From assembly GCA_017871115.1 (NCBI GenBank), contig JAFCIZ010000005.1:2216501-2280500 (forward strand): a DNA stretch of 64,000 nt, in the 5' to 3' direction. This DNA is from Cunninghamella blakesleeana. Lineage: Eukaryota; Mucoromycota; Mucoromycetes; Mucorales; Cunninghamellaceae. The notes beneath the pieces are model-generated. The model did no database searches. It saw nothing but the letters and a program-made list of their open reading frames with translations, and had not been told where the DNA came from. Shown piece after piece: positions 27,656 through 40,842 of this stretch. A program made the translations under genes and the position numbers. Numbering within the stretch: position 1 is the first letter of the stretch; every line of letters begins with the position of its first letter.

Positions 27656-29270
27656 TTAATGACTATGAGAGTTGGAGGAAGAATTGGGATAACCATTATC
27701 ATCTAAAAGATCTTGTTGTTGATGGATAGATTGATGAGTGGTAGGATTAAAATCTCTTGTTGGGGTAGTTAAGCGAGGTAAATGATGATGTTCATCATGA
27801 TGATCATCATTTAATGACTTATTTTGATCCCATAAAGCTGTATTTGTATTTGTGTTTGTTTTTATATTTGGTAACCAATTCTTCTTTTTTGGTTTGTTAT
27901 TATTATTATTTGAAGATGGCGGTGTTGCAATGTCTTTAAGTTCATCACCATCTAATGATTCATTTGGTGCAGAAATTGCATTTTGATATCCAGTACTTAA
28001 AGTACTAAGAGAATCATGCTTGCGCTTTTGATCTTTTTTAATAGCTTTATCTAAAGATTTGAAAACTTCATCGTTGATGTAATATGATTTGAAAAGCAGT
28101 TCTAATAGTTGCAATCTATCTTCCATACGTGTCAATCTGTTTTCTTCATTATCAAACTGAGCTAAAGGATCATGTTCAGTTGCACCTTTTTCCATATCAT
28201 CATTGTCAAAAGCATCACCACCTCCATGCAAAGGACCAATGTTTTGATATCCATAACTTTTAATATTTAACTGAGAAAACCGACGATGTACTGGATTGAC
28301 TAATGGAACTGGAGTTTTTAATGTTTGGAACCTTGATACTAAACCATGTGAAATTGATCGCTTTAATTCCCCAATGGACCATCGATGTACCTTTATAATG
28401 AATAATAAATAGGTATTGATTAGTATACTGGTTAATTTATATATATATATATATTTGTATTTACTGTTATTATTTATAATTTACCAATCCCCAAGGAGAT
28501 GTTGGTCGATAACCGAAAAGTAAAGTTTGAAGAGTAATAAATACACTATAAAGACCACCCATATAACTGAGAGCACTAATAACACTGTACAATTTTTGTT
28601 CACGGAGACTTTGAGTAATCATGGCTTCTGGGCGTATTTTTATATAGGAAGCTGGCACACTTACAAGATTTGCTTGGGAAGCCATTTCTAGTGTATTTGT
28701 ATGTTGTGTTGAATCTAATTCAGGTGTACTATTAAGTGAAGGTAATATACCCATATAATTCCAACCAGTATGTTTTAAATATTGGTGGTCTATTAATTGA
28801 TAATTAATATACATGATTTGTCCAGGTAATAAGTCGTAAGAATTAGCTACATGAGCACCAATTCTATCATCAGCTTTCCAGCCATTAATTTCTTCAACAG
28901 GCATAAGATTTTCTTTTCCGAAATATATATTTTCAATTGGATCATAATTATGAGGAAATAGATCAACATGAATAGCAGCTCTGTATGTTGCATTTGTATA
29001 TACATTAAATATTAATTCAGAAGAGTTTGAAGTACCACTGATTTTAACACTGTTTGCACTGTTGAAGTAAGAACATCCTAATATTGTTAAGCCAGTGTTA
29101 TAGTCTGGACTAAATTTAGTTAGATTCAATGATGAAAATACAGAAGGACTACAAAGTTCGCCAGATGGCAGTGTACATTGAATAATTGGAAGCTGTGCTT
29201 CTCCAGGTGCAGTTGGTATAGGTGTGCCTTCTAAACAGATTCTAACATCTATGAAAAGAAAAAAGAAACA

Positions 29271-29303
<33 letters not shown>

Positions 29304-31106
29304 TTAGAATTGTTATTTTTTAATACATATATATAATAATTGTTATATGATTTTACTTGGTACATCAACTTGAGTTGCAGGTTCATTAATTGTAAGAGTC
29401 ATAACTGGACTATATTGAACTTGTAAACCAATAAAAACAGCAAAAGCAATGAATAAAAAGAAAAGTATTATTTGAGAAATAACTCGCATTGTTTCAGCCC
29501 ATAATGGTTCACCAGTTCTAATAAATATATAAATAATATTAGTTATTGACTTTTATATATATATATATATATATATTTACCTTGGTCGCCAAATATCATA
29601 ATGCAAGTTAAGTATCATAACTTTCATGTATTTTCCAAATCGCCATAAAAATAATCCAATTAATACCATGGCAACGATAATACATACAACTATAGCAGCA
29701 ATTTTTCCACCATCAATACTAGAAGATCCTTGATAAGTTACATCTTCATTATAAGTACTCACCCATTGAAGTGCTTGTGTTTGATCAGCAGGCAAACGAA
29801 GCACATCAAGATAACGGTTACTCATAGAATATAAGGAACCTATAAAATATGAAGGTTATGAGCATATATAAATATATATTTTTTAAAGGAAAAAAAAAAA
29901 AAAGATATCCAACTTACCACCAGTTACAAGTAAATGGTTACTATCTAAAAATCCACCAATTGGATAGATTCGAGCTACAGGAGTATAACCTATTGTGGTT
30001 GGTCTAGACCATTTATTTGTTGTCAAATTGTAGATTAACAAATCATTATAAGTTTTTGACTGTGATAACATAAAATCACTACCACCTAAAATAAAAAGAT
30101 AACAAATAGTTGGTAAACAAGTAGCTAAAGTATATATATTTGTAATATATATATATATATATATAGACATCCTACCTCCAAAGGCATAAACGGCTGTTTT
30201 ATCAAGATTAGGCATTACAGCAGGACAAAGGCGACCTTCATTCCCAAATGGATAATTTGTATTATTGATAAGTTGCCATTCACCAGTATTTGTGTTGTAT
30301 GAAGGGACTGTTTGCGTACCAGTATATGCATTGTTTAAATTTTCGTCATATGTAACCCCAAAGAGAAGTACAATATTACCATCACTATTAAAACAATAAG
30401 AACCAAAAATAAAAGGTTAGTAGGTAAAAAGTATTTTTTATTTCAAAAAGACTTACGGCTTCGCGACCATGGATGAGCAATAGGAAGGAAAGTCATTATA
30501 TGGAATAACTTCTGTATCGTTAGTGAGATCGTGGAATACACCAGTGGTTGGATTGTAAGAAAAAAAGTCAATTAAAGTTTCACCAGGGTTATTACCGCCA
30601 AGGAAATAAACCAAACCATTTGGAGCTACAGTAGCACTTAGTAAGCCACGATTTACTGGAAGTGAAGCAGTTGTATTGGCAATACGTGGAGCAGTCCATG
30701 TATTGTTTGATAAGTGATACAATCTCATATTTGCATTAATTTTATCCGTTCGATTAGGGGCGGTACCTATATTACCAATTGTCAATAAAGTTTGATTATC
30801 GTTCAACAAAAGTAATTGACCAAAACTGGCATTTCCATAACTAGAAAGATATTCATATTTAAATCCCCCATCAGGACCATTTGGATCAATGGACATTCTA
30901 TATAAACCTCCATTATATACTTCAGTACCGCTAGCATTTTTTTGAAGACCTCCATAACTATAAATGTATCCGTCATGTGATGTATATGCTGCACCTCCAC
31001 CTGCTGGCAATTGATATAATATATCTGAAGGAACGTTATAACATGTTGTGTGAATAACTAAGGATAATATCAATAGAAACTTTATAAAGACGTTTACTAA
31101 ACTCAT
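27656..31106 (-). CDS. secreted-side kelch-propeller membrane protein
   Basis: Protein of 981 aa. The exons are 31106..30457, 30384..30176, 30085..29918, 29839..29581, 29517..29357, 29248..28485 and 28390..27656. A signal peptide (1-22, hydrophobic LLILSLVIHTTC) leads into a kelch/galactose-oxidase-type beta-propeller (about 25-385). Its blades show repeated GG turns (AYTSHDGYIYSYGG, GLVYFLGGN, AVYAFGG, LLVTGG) and many N-glycosylation sites. Transmembrane segments follow at about 388-408 (AAIVVCIIVAMVLIGLFLW), about 445-462, and possibly about 700-722. A second Asn/Ser-rich extracytoplasmic domain lies between the last two. The C-terminal 245 residues are cytosolic-type: charged, Asn/His-rich, with a helical stretch (ENRLTRMEDRLQLLELLF). 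Surface sensing or cell-wall roles are plausible, but no function is shown. Confidence 0.85.
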
Positions 31107-31694
31107 ATTTTTTTTTTTAAGAAAAAAAAAATGTATAAAAATGTATAAAGAATAAAAAAAAAAAAAAAAAAATAAAGAAGGAAGAAAGAAGTAAAAAATG
31201 AATATATAAAAAAAAAAAATTGAAAATATATATATAAAGTTGGCTTAAACAAGAAAAGTGGTTTACCAGATATAGTCTTGCGATTAAAAATAGGGACAAG
31301 CCATTCAAGATACTGTTGGTAAACAAACAGTTAGTTTTCCATCTCTAAGCCCAGGACTTGTGATACCTTAAAAAAATAAAATAAAATACCTTTACTATCA
31401 AACAATCAACAAAAACGTCCAGATATAATATATATTTTATTATCCTCTGCTTCGCTTTCCTTTTCCTTTGCTTATTTTTGTTTGAATTACCTTTAATCTA
31501 CCGTTTCTGTGCATGATCATGACTTCAAAGTAAAGGATATCTATTTATATTGTAAAACTATCTTTGGAAGGAGATTTTTTAAAAAAAATTCAAACTAAAT
31601 ATGTCGTGATTTAAAAATAGTCATATGAAATAGAAAGAAAAAGAAAAAAAAAAGTTTATTTGAGCCAAAAATACAAAATAAAGAATAGTTATAA
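31107..31694. other. intergenic between H+-ATPase 3' end and kelch 5' end
   Basis: Two minus-strand genes flank this spacer. It contains A-runs just upstream of the kelch ATG and a T6/A8 tract near 31574. There is no gene. Confidence 0.7.
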
Positions 31695-34600
31695 CTATTT
31701 GATGTTTGAAGTTGTTCCAGAAAGAATTTGGGAAGCTTGATTTGTCTATTTTTAAAAATATTATTTTTTTGGTCAAAAGAAAAAAAAATTTTTTATATAT
31801 TTTTATATGTATGAAACTGGTTTTTTTAAAGAAAAAAAGAATTTCCTTTTATGTATTTCATATTTTTTTTTCTTATTTGCTTTTTACCTGGACAGAAGAA
31901 AATCTACGGATTTCAGTTGGATCCATTGACATCTTTTTATTTAAGCCAAACAACCGTCTGCCAAAATTACGAGGACGTTCGAGTGCACGTAAAGATTGGG
32001 TACGATTAGCGTAATATCTTGCGGAGGTTGAATTGGACATGATGGATGAGCGACGGGATCTACGACCAACTGAAGCATGATCACCACCAAGCGGAGCTAT
32101 AAGTTTAGGTTTAAACACACGTTGCATAGTGAATTTAATTAAATCAAGAGGTGCAAACCAAATAAAATTCCAAACCCAAGCGATTCCAGCCCAAGCCCAC
32201 CCACAACCATTGATATCTGTAAATCCCCAATTGGCATAAACTGAAATAAATGTTGCCACTAATTGGGCTAAAACAAAGGCACACATTAATAAAACGGAAG
32301 GTCTTTCTGTAAAGAACCATCCTTGGGATCTTGTTACAAAGATTAATCCTTGGGAAATGGTTGATACTTGTAAATACACCACGGAATGTAAAACGCCATT
32401 GTTTGGATCTCCTTCAAAGGTGCCCACTCCAAAATGACGATCGAAAAAGTCGGTTTTGTAAGCAACAGCATAAAAGGCTATAGTAGACAATGCGAGATAT
32501 AAACCATACACAATAGCATAAGAAAAAATTTCAAAAAGATTCCATTGATCCGGATGAGGTGAAGGCCGTACTCTGTCTGTTGAAATGGTCATGATCGTAC
32601 CATCATTAAGCACCGCCAAAATTAGCACCAAAAATGGAGGGAAATCAAACTGGAAAGCAAAACACATAATAGCAAATCCAACCACAACACGGATTGTGAC
32701 AGAGCAGGTATAGATGGAGTAATTTCTCATACGTTGGAAAATCTGTCTTGAATGAATTAAAGCTTCAATAATCACTGATAACCCAGGTTCCGTTAGTACA
32801 ATATCGGCAGCTGATCGAGCAGCGTCTGAAGCGTCCGCTACAGCAATACCCACATTGGATTTAGAAAGAGCAGGCGCATCGTTTACACCATCACCCGTCA
32901 TGGCAGTCATATGACCTAAAGCTTGTAGTCGTTCCACGATTTCATATTTATGTTCAGGGTAAACACCAGCAAACCCATCGGCGCCCAAAACCAGTTCATC
33001 CAAGTTGGAGTAACCCGAGCCAGCTGGAGGTCCTTCCTTAAGTGTTTTTGATAAAAACATATTATCCCCCATTCCTAATCGTCGACCAGTTTCCTTAGCA
33101 ATAGCCAGTTGGTCTCCTGTAATCATTTTCACTTGTACACCTAAGGCAATAGCACGATCAATGGTTTCTTTTGTATCGTTACGTGGTGGATCATATATAG
33201 GTAATAAACCAATCAAGCGGAATCCAAGCCCAGGCCCATCATGTTCACCAGAAGGTACTTCATCCACAGCAACTGCTAATGATCTTAATCCACGTCTTGC
33301 AAATTCATCCACATCATCATTTAACGCTTGTATTTGTTGTTCTGTTTTATCCCGTGTACAAAGGTCCAAAATAAAATGCGACATACCTTTTGTTGCTCTT
33401 AATACTTTACCATCAGATAAGCGTTTATAGGTAATTTCAGTTCGTTTAATTACAGGATTAAATGGGACAAAATCCAGTTCTTCAATGCCAGAACGTGCCA
33501 ATTTTGGATCAGGGAGTGAGTTGACAATACAAAAGTCGATGGCATCTTGATTTTCAGTACGCGAAGCATAAGAAGAAAGAAGGATCACATCTTCGGCATT
33601 AACATCACTATATGTTTTAATGGTAGGTTTATCCACAATCAGTTTGTTTAGAGTAAGTGTACCCGTTTTATCAGAACATAAAATTGTAACAGCAGCCATT
33701 TCTTCAATTGCCGTAATACGTGTGACAATCGCTTTATGTTCAGCCAACTGCTTTGCACCAATAGCAAGTGTAACGGATAAGACTGTAGGCATAGCAATAG
33801 GAATTCCACCAATAAGTAATACTAAAATATTATCAATACCCCGTCGATAATCATATTTAAAAACAGGGTACATGATAACTATTTCTAAAATGACAAATGT
33901 GCCAATAGAGATCAGACAGAAATTACCAATCTTTGCAAGAATTTGTTGTAAATGCCCAATCCCATCGTTTGCTTCTCCAACCAATTTAGCAGCGCGACCA
34001 AAGAATGTATTTAAACCGGTACCTATCACTACCGCTTCTGCTTCTCCTTGTTTAACGGTTGATCCAGAAAAGATTTCATCTCCCGCATCCTTCCCTACAG
34101 GTAAGGATTCACCAGTCAAAGCAGCTTGATCAATAGAAACTTGGCCATGTGCAGCAATTAATCTACCATCAGCGGGAATTACATCGCCAAGTTTAATGGA
34201 AATAATATCACCAGGAACCAACTATCATAATAATAAAATAAAAAGAAAACGTGAAACGAATGAGTTTTTATTATACATATAATAGCTTTACTTTCTTTTT
34301 AGGTATATGCTATGTTATTACCTCGGAAGCTTCCATAGTCTGCCATTCGCCATCGCGTTTCACTTTACATTCTGGAGCCAAAGATTCCATAAGAGCCTTC
34401 ACAGCGTTACCAGCTTGACGTTCTTCTAAAAACCCAATAATGGAGTTGGCTAATAATAATAAAATAATACCAATAAAATCTTCCCAATCTGGTGGTTTGT
34501 TATCACCATTAGATAAAGCAATAGCAACAATGGCAGCTGCTTCCATAACCCAAGATAAAGGATTCCACATAAATCCAAGAAACTGTAAAAAAGGATTTAC

Positions 34601-35052
34601 TTCTTTATGCTCAATACAATTATGTCCAAATTTTTCAATACGTGATTGTGCTTCTTCCGTTGTAAGACCATTAGCATTAGTTCTATATGTATTTAAATAT
34701 TTTTTTTAGATAGATTATAAGTAAAAAATAAAAGAAGGAAAGTTTTTTTTTAAAAAAAAAAAAGGAACAAAATAAAAAAAAAAAATATTTTTCTAGTCCC
34801 ACGCTACTCTTTTAGACTTTTTTTTTTAATATGAGACATTTTTTTTTTTTTTTACCTTAACAAAGCAAAAACATCTCCTGGCTCCATGGTAGATAAATCA
34901 AATTTTTCTTTATCATATAGTTCTTCTACTGTTAAATTTTTCATAGTAGGAGAAGTTTCAGTTTTAGTTTCTTCAACAGTACCGGTTATGTCAACTTCAA
35001 CTTTATCAACCGTAGCATCATGCACAACTGGGTTGGAATCTTTCGATGCCAT
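31695..35052 (-). CDS. PMA1: plasma membrane P-type H+-ATPase
   Basis: P3A ATPase of 980 aa that pumps protons out and energises nutrient uptake. The exons are 35052..34856, 34682..34322, 34221..31888 and, inferred, 31745..31695. An acidic N-terminus is followed by the first helix pair, the TGES actuator loop (about 222-225) and the phosphorylation site CSDKTGTLT (Asp about 370). The ATP-binding [16 protein letters not shown] and hinge [10 protein letters not shown] motifs come next, then six C-terminal helices and a basic regulatory tail. Reading straight through gives a stop at 31873 after SSVQVKSK. Splicing at CAG|GTAAAA to an AG at 31746-31747 instead adds 16 residues ([16 protein letters not shown]), which looks more like a real tail. 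No intron interrupts the catalytic core. Confidence 0.95.
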
Positions 35053-36331
35053 TTTTTAAAACGATCCCGTTAAAATAGGACTATATATAATAGTTAAAAA
35101 ATAATATAATACAAAAAATTAAAAATATATAAATAAATTAAAATATAATTACAATATATATATTTATATATATATCTTTTTAAATTAAAAAAAAAATTAA
35201 TAAAAAGAAAAGAAAAAAGAAAATCTGATCAAATATGGACTTTAAATATTCATAACATTTTAAACAATAAAATAATTATCCTTTTTTAGATGTTTTATTA
35301 TCAATATAGAATACGAGTACTGATTTGTCACACATAACATGAGTTCTTTTTTTTTTTGTTTTCTATATATTTATTAAGTATTATTACTACAATATAATAA
35401 ATAAATAGATGGATAGATTATTGATAATGATGTAACGGTTACTATCAACTATTGTCGTACTCTTGAAAACAAAAAACAAAGAGATCTCATTTTTATATAA
35501 CCATACCATCAAATTATATATAATAATAAGATGGCTATATTTTAAGGATAATCTTTTATTATTATTTGTTAGTATAACTATAAATCATCCAGGTGACCCG
35601 CCACTAACACATGTTAAGGTGCGAACTTTAAAATTAACTGAATAAAGGCTAAACAACCTAAAAAAGAAAAAAAGAAAAGATGAAATCCAAGTACACATCG
35701 ATGTTATGTAGATTTACTCGATCCTTTTTATTATTCTTGCTATTATTATAGATACAATAGTATGAATATGTTCCACAGAAAAACAAGTGAGTATTTTATT
35801 TTTCTTGGCAAAACGTAATCAATCAACAATAATCATACAAAGTAAATAAAAAAAAAATAAAAAAAGAGTACATAGAAAGATCTTATTGTGATTGTTTATA
35901 TTTCATTTTTTTCTTTATTTTTTTAAAAAAATTTCCCATATCATATAATTTACTGATTGTTCTTTTCTAGTTTAAGAAAAGATCCTGTCCTTATGTTTTA
36001 TGTATCATTTTAGGTAAATAGAAAGACGTTGTTGCTGTTTATTTAATTTTATGTATACACAGTACAGAATAGTGTGAAAATTTTGTAAACAATTTTTTTA
36101 TAAATAATCTACACAAATATTTATATATTTTTTTTATATAATTACTCCAATTCTATTACTATTTTAGACATCACTGATTCTTTTAAAATATACACAATTA
36201 TATATGTGTAGGCAAATTCAAGTATAAATCAAATTAATCGCGGACCTTAAATTTTTTAAAAAAAAAGATTTTTGAATTTTGAGTATTTTTCCTCTCCTCA
36301 GTCTCTTTTTTTTTATCATTTGATTAAAAAA
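35053..36331. other. divergent intergenic region
   Basis: Upstream region of both the H+-ATPase and the MYSM1-like gene. The 60-codon frame at 35463-35645 has no family resemblance. The rest is AT-rich spacer with T-runs. No gene is supported. Confidence 0.65.
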
Positions 36332-39300
36332 ATGACAGAAGAGGATATTATTGATATTGGTGATATTGATGCTGTCGAAAATGCTCCGGAGATAGAGTTA
36401 CTGTATGAATATTATTATTATTATTATTATTGCGATTATTATTTAGAAACGAATCAAAACTACAAAAAATAAAATAAAATATACTGAATCAATATATTAT
36501 TTTTATTATTAAATTTTTTATAGAAAAGAACCAGAAACAGAGATGGATCAACCTATTGAATATACAGATAATCAGATAGATTGGCCTGAATCCACTGTAA
36601 ATAGATTAAGAAATAAAAATAGAAATAAATATTTAATATGAAGAAAAAAAAATAATGTTAAATATATGCATTGTATATATATATATATATTTAGTACGAC
36701 GGTATGGATTCTGATTCAAGGGCTTTAATTGAACAAATGTTAGCAGAAGAGGAATTTTATTATGGTAGAAACACAATATCAACAATAAAAAGAAAGAAAA
36801 AAGGTGAATCAACTTTGAAAAAAAAGGAACCCAAAAGAAGAAAATCGGATTTAGAACATACTACTGAAGGTAATACTTTTTTATTTTATATAAGAAAACA
36901 CAGTTTATTATTTTTTTCAACATGTGTTAATAAATGCTATATATATTTAGGAGGAAAGTTATCAAATATATCATCAGCATCACTACCCTCTCATAAAACA
37001 CGTTGGACGCCAGAAGAAGATGATTTATTAAAAAGTGCCTTGGTAATAAAAGAAATAATAAAAGATTGATTTATGCAAAAAAAGATTGATGACTGATGAA
37101 AATAATATGAATATGAATATAAATTAGGAAAAGCATGGTTATGGAAACTGGAAACCTATTGCAGAAATTGTATCAACTAGAAATCCATTACAATGTAAGA
37201 ACCGTGCAAGGCATTGGATCACCTATGATAAAGTAATAATGATAAAAAAAATAAAAATATTTGCAATATAATTTAATTTTTAATAATGGAATCATTTTTA
37301 CGTCTTTTTCTTATTTATTATTATCAAGATGAATATCCCTATAGCAGCAACAACAACAACAGCAAATTCAGTAAATGTAAATAATAACAACGAGAATAAC
37401 GACAAGAAAGAGTTGGAAAAAATACCCAATATAACCAATACTAAAGAAACAAACGATAATGTAAATGATAAAAAGGACACTGTAGATACTATTATACAAC
37501 AACAACAAATAGATAATTCATTATCACCTACTATTATTAATAATAATATCAATAATCAAAATAATCCCACCAATAACGATGAGCAACATACTATCAATGA
37601 AGATGCTGATGACGAAGAAATATCTGTTGAAGACGATGACTCTTTTATACCTCCCATAACTTTTACAGAGAATTTAGAAAATGAAAAATCTGATTCAACT
37701 GATGATATTGATAAAAGTGACCTTGGTTTAGAGGGTAAAATGGATACAGATGATAAATTAGAATCAATAAATGGAAAACAATCAGTATATAATAATGATA
37801 ATGATAATGATAGTAGTAATATAAATAATAATATAAATAACAATAGCTCAATAACAACAACAACAATAACAGTAAACGAGTCAATAACTAACAGAGATTT
37901 GACATTAAATTCAGCTGGTTTGGATAATAGTAATAACCGTAATGAAGAAGTAGATAATAGCAATATAGATAAAAATGATGACGATGATGATAATGATAAA
38001 AAGAGTAGTAGTGATAGAGTAGTGGAATCGTTGAATAATACGATTATACCCTCCACAACATTAGCTAACAATGATAACAAAATGGTAAGATTATAAATAG
38101 GATTAAAAATAAAATTAATTCGTTTTTATTTGATGAATGTGATTGGCAATTAATACATACATGTACTATATTATATTATATATCTATGTATTTTATAGAT
38201 CTTTGATCGCCATATAATATCCGAAGAAGAAAAAATCAATAACCCCGAATGGTTTAGAAATAAACAATCTAAACCACCAGATCGTTATTTAAAAATTCGA
38301 AATCATATGTTGGATTGCTGGAAACAATGTAAACCAAAGTATCTTACAAAAACAAGTGCAAGAAAAGGATTAAAGGATTGCGGTGATGTCAATGCCATTG
38401 GACGCGTACATACATATCTGGAATCTATTGGTGCTATTAATGTAGATTGTGTCAATTCTGCCCCTCGGCCACCTATACGAAAAGCAACGACTTCCTCTTC
38501 TTCAACTACAAACAAATATGATGATCATGATTATAGTGCTTTTAGTATGCATACAGCAGCAGATTTGATCATTGATTATGAAGGGTAAATATATATGTTA
38601 ATAAATATTAATAAAAAGTAAGCATAATCTATTTTTATAACTTAATAATAATGAAATTTTATTATATTCAATTTCATTTTTTATAGTCCAAGAAAACGTA
38701 AAGTACGAGATGAACATGGTGAATGGTAATTTTTTTTAAAAAGCAAATCAATAAACTATAAATGAATAATATAATTTTATTTACTAAATTAATGATTATA
38801 TATTTTTACTTTTATTTTAATAAAAAGGGTGGATCCAAAAGATTTAGAAGGAAGGGTTATTGAACATGGGGTACCTAAACAAATAGGTAATTATATAAAT
38901 ATATATTAGTATATCAATATCTTAATATATATATAGTTTAAACAATTTGTGTTTAACGCCATTATTATTATATCTTTCCTCTCTCTTTTTTTCTCTTTTT
39001 TTTTTTTAATTTTATAAACAATAGTATCACGGCCAAAACGTAGTAATAAAAAATCGCAACATTATTATGGTGGAGATGACTTCAGTAGAGGATATGATCC
39101 ATTTAGATTAGTACCAGTAGCCTATTATGATAATGAAGAAAAATCAGCACCTTTTACTGTAGAGATGACTAGTACCTCATTATTAATTATGGATTTCCAT
39201 TCACACTTGGCTCATACAGAAATTATTGGATTATTAGGTGGAAAGTTCATTAATGATTCTGATAGTAATGACAAAGGTGATAGTAATAAAAAGAAACGAT

Positions 39301-40316
39301 TAATTGTAGAAAGCGTATTCCCATGTAAAAGTACAAGTACTGGTATTCAGTGTGAAATGGATCCTAACTCTGAAATGGAAGCAAGAGAATTTTTTTCAAA
39401 TAATGGCTATATTGTTGTTGGTTGGTATCATTCTCATCCAACTTTTGAACCTCATCCAAGTATCCGTGATATTGAAAATCAAACATCTTATCAAGTAAGA
39501 AATTTTTAATATATAAATAAAAAAGTGAAAAATGAGAATGGATAAATAAATGATTATATGAATATATGTTTTAATATTCTTCTTTTCTCTTTCCTTTTTT
39601 ATTATTATTATTATCATCATCTTAGACTCTATTTCGACATGAAGAAACCGGTGATGAACCATTTATTGGCGTTATTGTCACTCCATATGATATAAGGATT
39701 GCCAGTGAACGTTCAAAAGTTCAATACTTGCATATTAGTAAAGATTGGAATGAAGATCGATCTTTTCGTAAGTCAATAAAAGTAAAACAAATACATATAG
39801 AGTATAGATAGAGGTAGTATGTTGACGTTGATATATATATATATAGGTGTACCTTATGCATGTGATTATGTAGTAAAACAAGATGAAAATATACCTTCTT
39901 TTGTAATGGAACAAATAAAAGTATTAGTGGATGAATTTAAGGATTATGAACAGTAAGTTTTAATAAAATATAAAAATATGATTTTACATAAAAGAGGAAA
40001 AAAATTAAAGTTAAATATTTATATTATAAAAAATGACTCATTTAGTAAAATGGATATGTTATCTGACTATGGCTTACAATCGCGGTTAAACAAATTATTA
40101 AACTCATTAAGGTCAAACTTATTTATGGATGCACAACAAATAAATTCGTTTTTAGATTCCGTACGATCATTAATGATGGATACATTTATAGATCAGAAAG
40201 AATCAGAAACTCAACAACGAAATGAACAACATTTATCAACTTCGTCATCGACATCAATTTCAAATGAAATAGAGTCATTGGAAAATGAACAAAAATCACT
40301 CGACCAAGTAAATTAA
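36332..40316 (+). CDS. MYSM1: MYSM1-like JAMM/MPN+ histone H2A deubiquitinase
   Basis: Predicted nuclear metalloprotease of 914 aa removing ubiquitin from chromatin. The 13 exons are 36332..36402, 36524..36596, 36695..36869, 36951..37042, 37128..37232, 37329..38084, 38199..38584, 38687..38725, 38828..38886, 39025..39494, 39626..39767, 39847..39952 and 40046..40316. A SANT/Myb domain (about 115-170, [11 protein letters not shown]... NWKPIAEIV) is followed by a 250-residue Asn/Asp/Glu-rich disordered region (exon 6). Next come a SWIRM domain (about 425-510, NPEWF ... [12 protein letters not shown]) and an MPN+ domain. The JAMM residues are all present: Glu about 651 ([10 protein letters not shown]), then [14 protein letters not shown] (His about 721 and 723, Asp about 734). 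This order of domains is that of animal MYSM1. Start ATG 36332 is preferred over an upstream in-frame ATG (36272) in T-rich leader. Confidence 0.93.
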
Positions 40317-40842
40317 AATTGATCAACGAATATATATATATATATATATATATGACATACCATATGTAAAATACTAGTTTATTTTATTTTTTTATTTATT
40401 ATGAATAAATACTTGTATCATAATCAATGACATATTATCTTTTTTTTATTATATATATATATGTATATTTATTTATTTTAACTAGTTTAAAACTTTATTT
40501 TAAATATGGTTACATATATATATTCTGGGAACCTTACTAGTCAAATACTTTTATGAAACTTTCTTTAATAATAGAAAAAGGAAAGTATTAGTTATAACTA
40601 TTGTTTTCATTAGTTTGATTTTTGCTTGGAATTTAAACCCAGATTTTCTCACGCCGTAAAGTACTGCATTATAGAGTGAAGCGTATTTTATTTCCCACGA
40701 CTTTTTTTTGGGTTCCTTTATCATATCTACATTCTATTATTATTATTTTTAAAAAATTAAAATCAAATAAAAACCAATTTTTTTCTTTTTTTTGACTTTT
40801 CTCTTTCACTTTTTTATTTTTTTTTTACTTTAAATAATAAAA
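40317..40842. other. intergenic
   Basis: Spacer with a TA run at about 40330-40352 and a T-rich tract before the aldehyde dehydrogenase ATG. There is no gene. Confidence 0.7.

Noticed and set aside
31706..32014. 102-codon plus-strand frame overlapping the H+-ATPase 3' end
   Set aside because: Antisense to coding exon and intron, with poly-Lys/Phe composition.
33161..33430. Plus-strand frames over the H+-ATPase gene (also 33620-33850, 33872-34129, 34440-34709)
   Set aside because: Antisense shadows of a highly conserved coding exon.
34221..34221. H+-ATPase read as starting at this TTG
   Set aside because: It is the first base of exon 3; upstream exons with the normal N-terminus splice to it in phase.
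35463..35645. 60-codon frame in the PMA1/MYSM1 spacer
   Set aside because: No family match, AT-driven composition and no flanking splice partner.
37556..38080. 174-codon antisense Ser/Leu-rich frame
   Set aside because: Complement of the Asn/Asp repeat region of the MYSM1-like gene; codon-repeat artefact.
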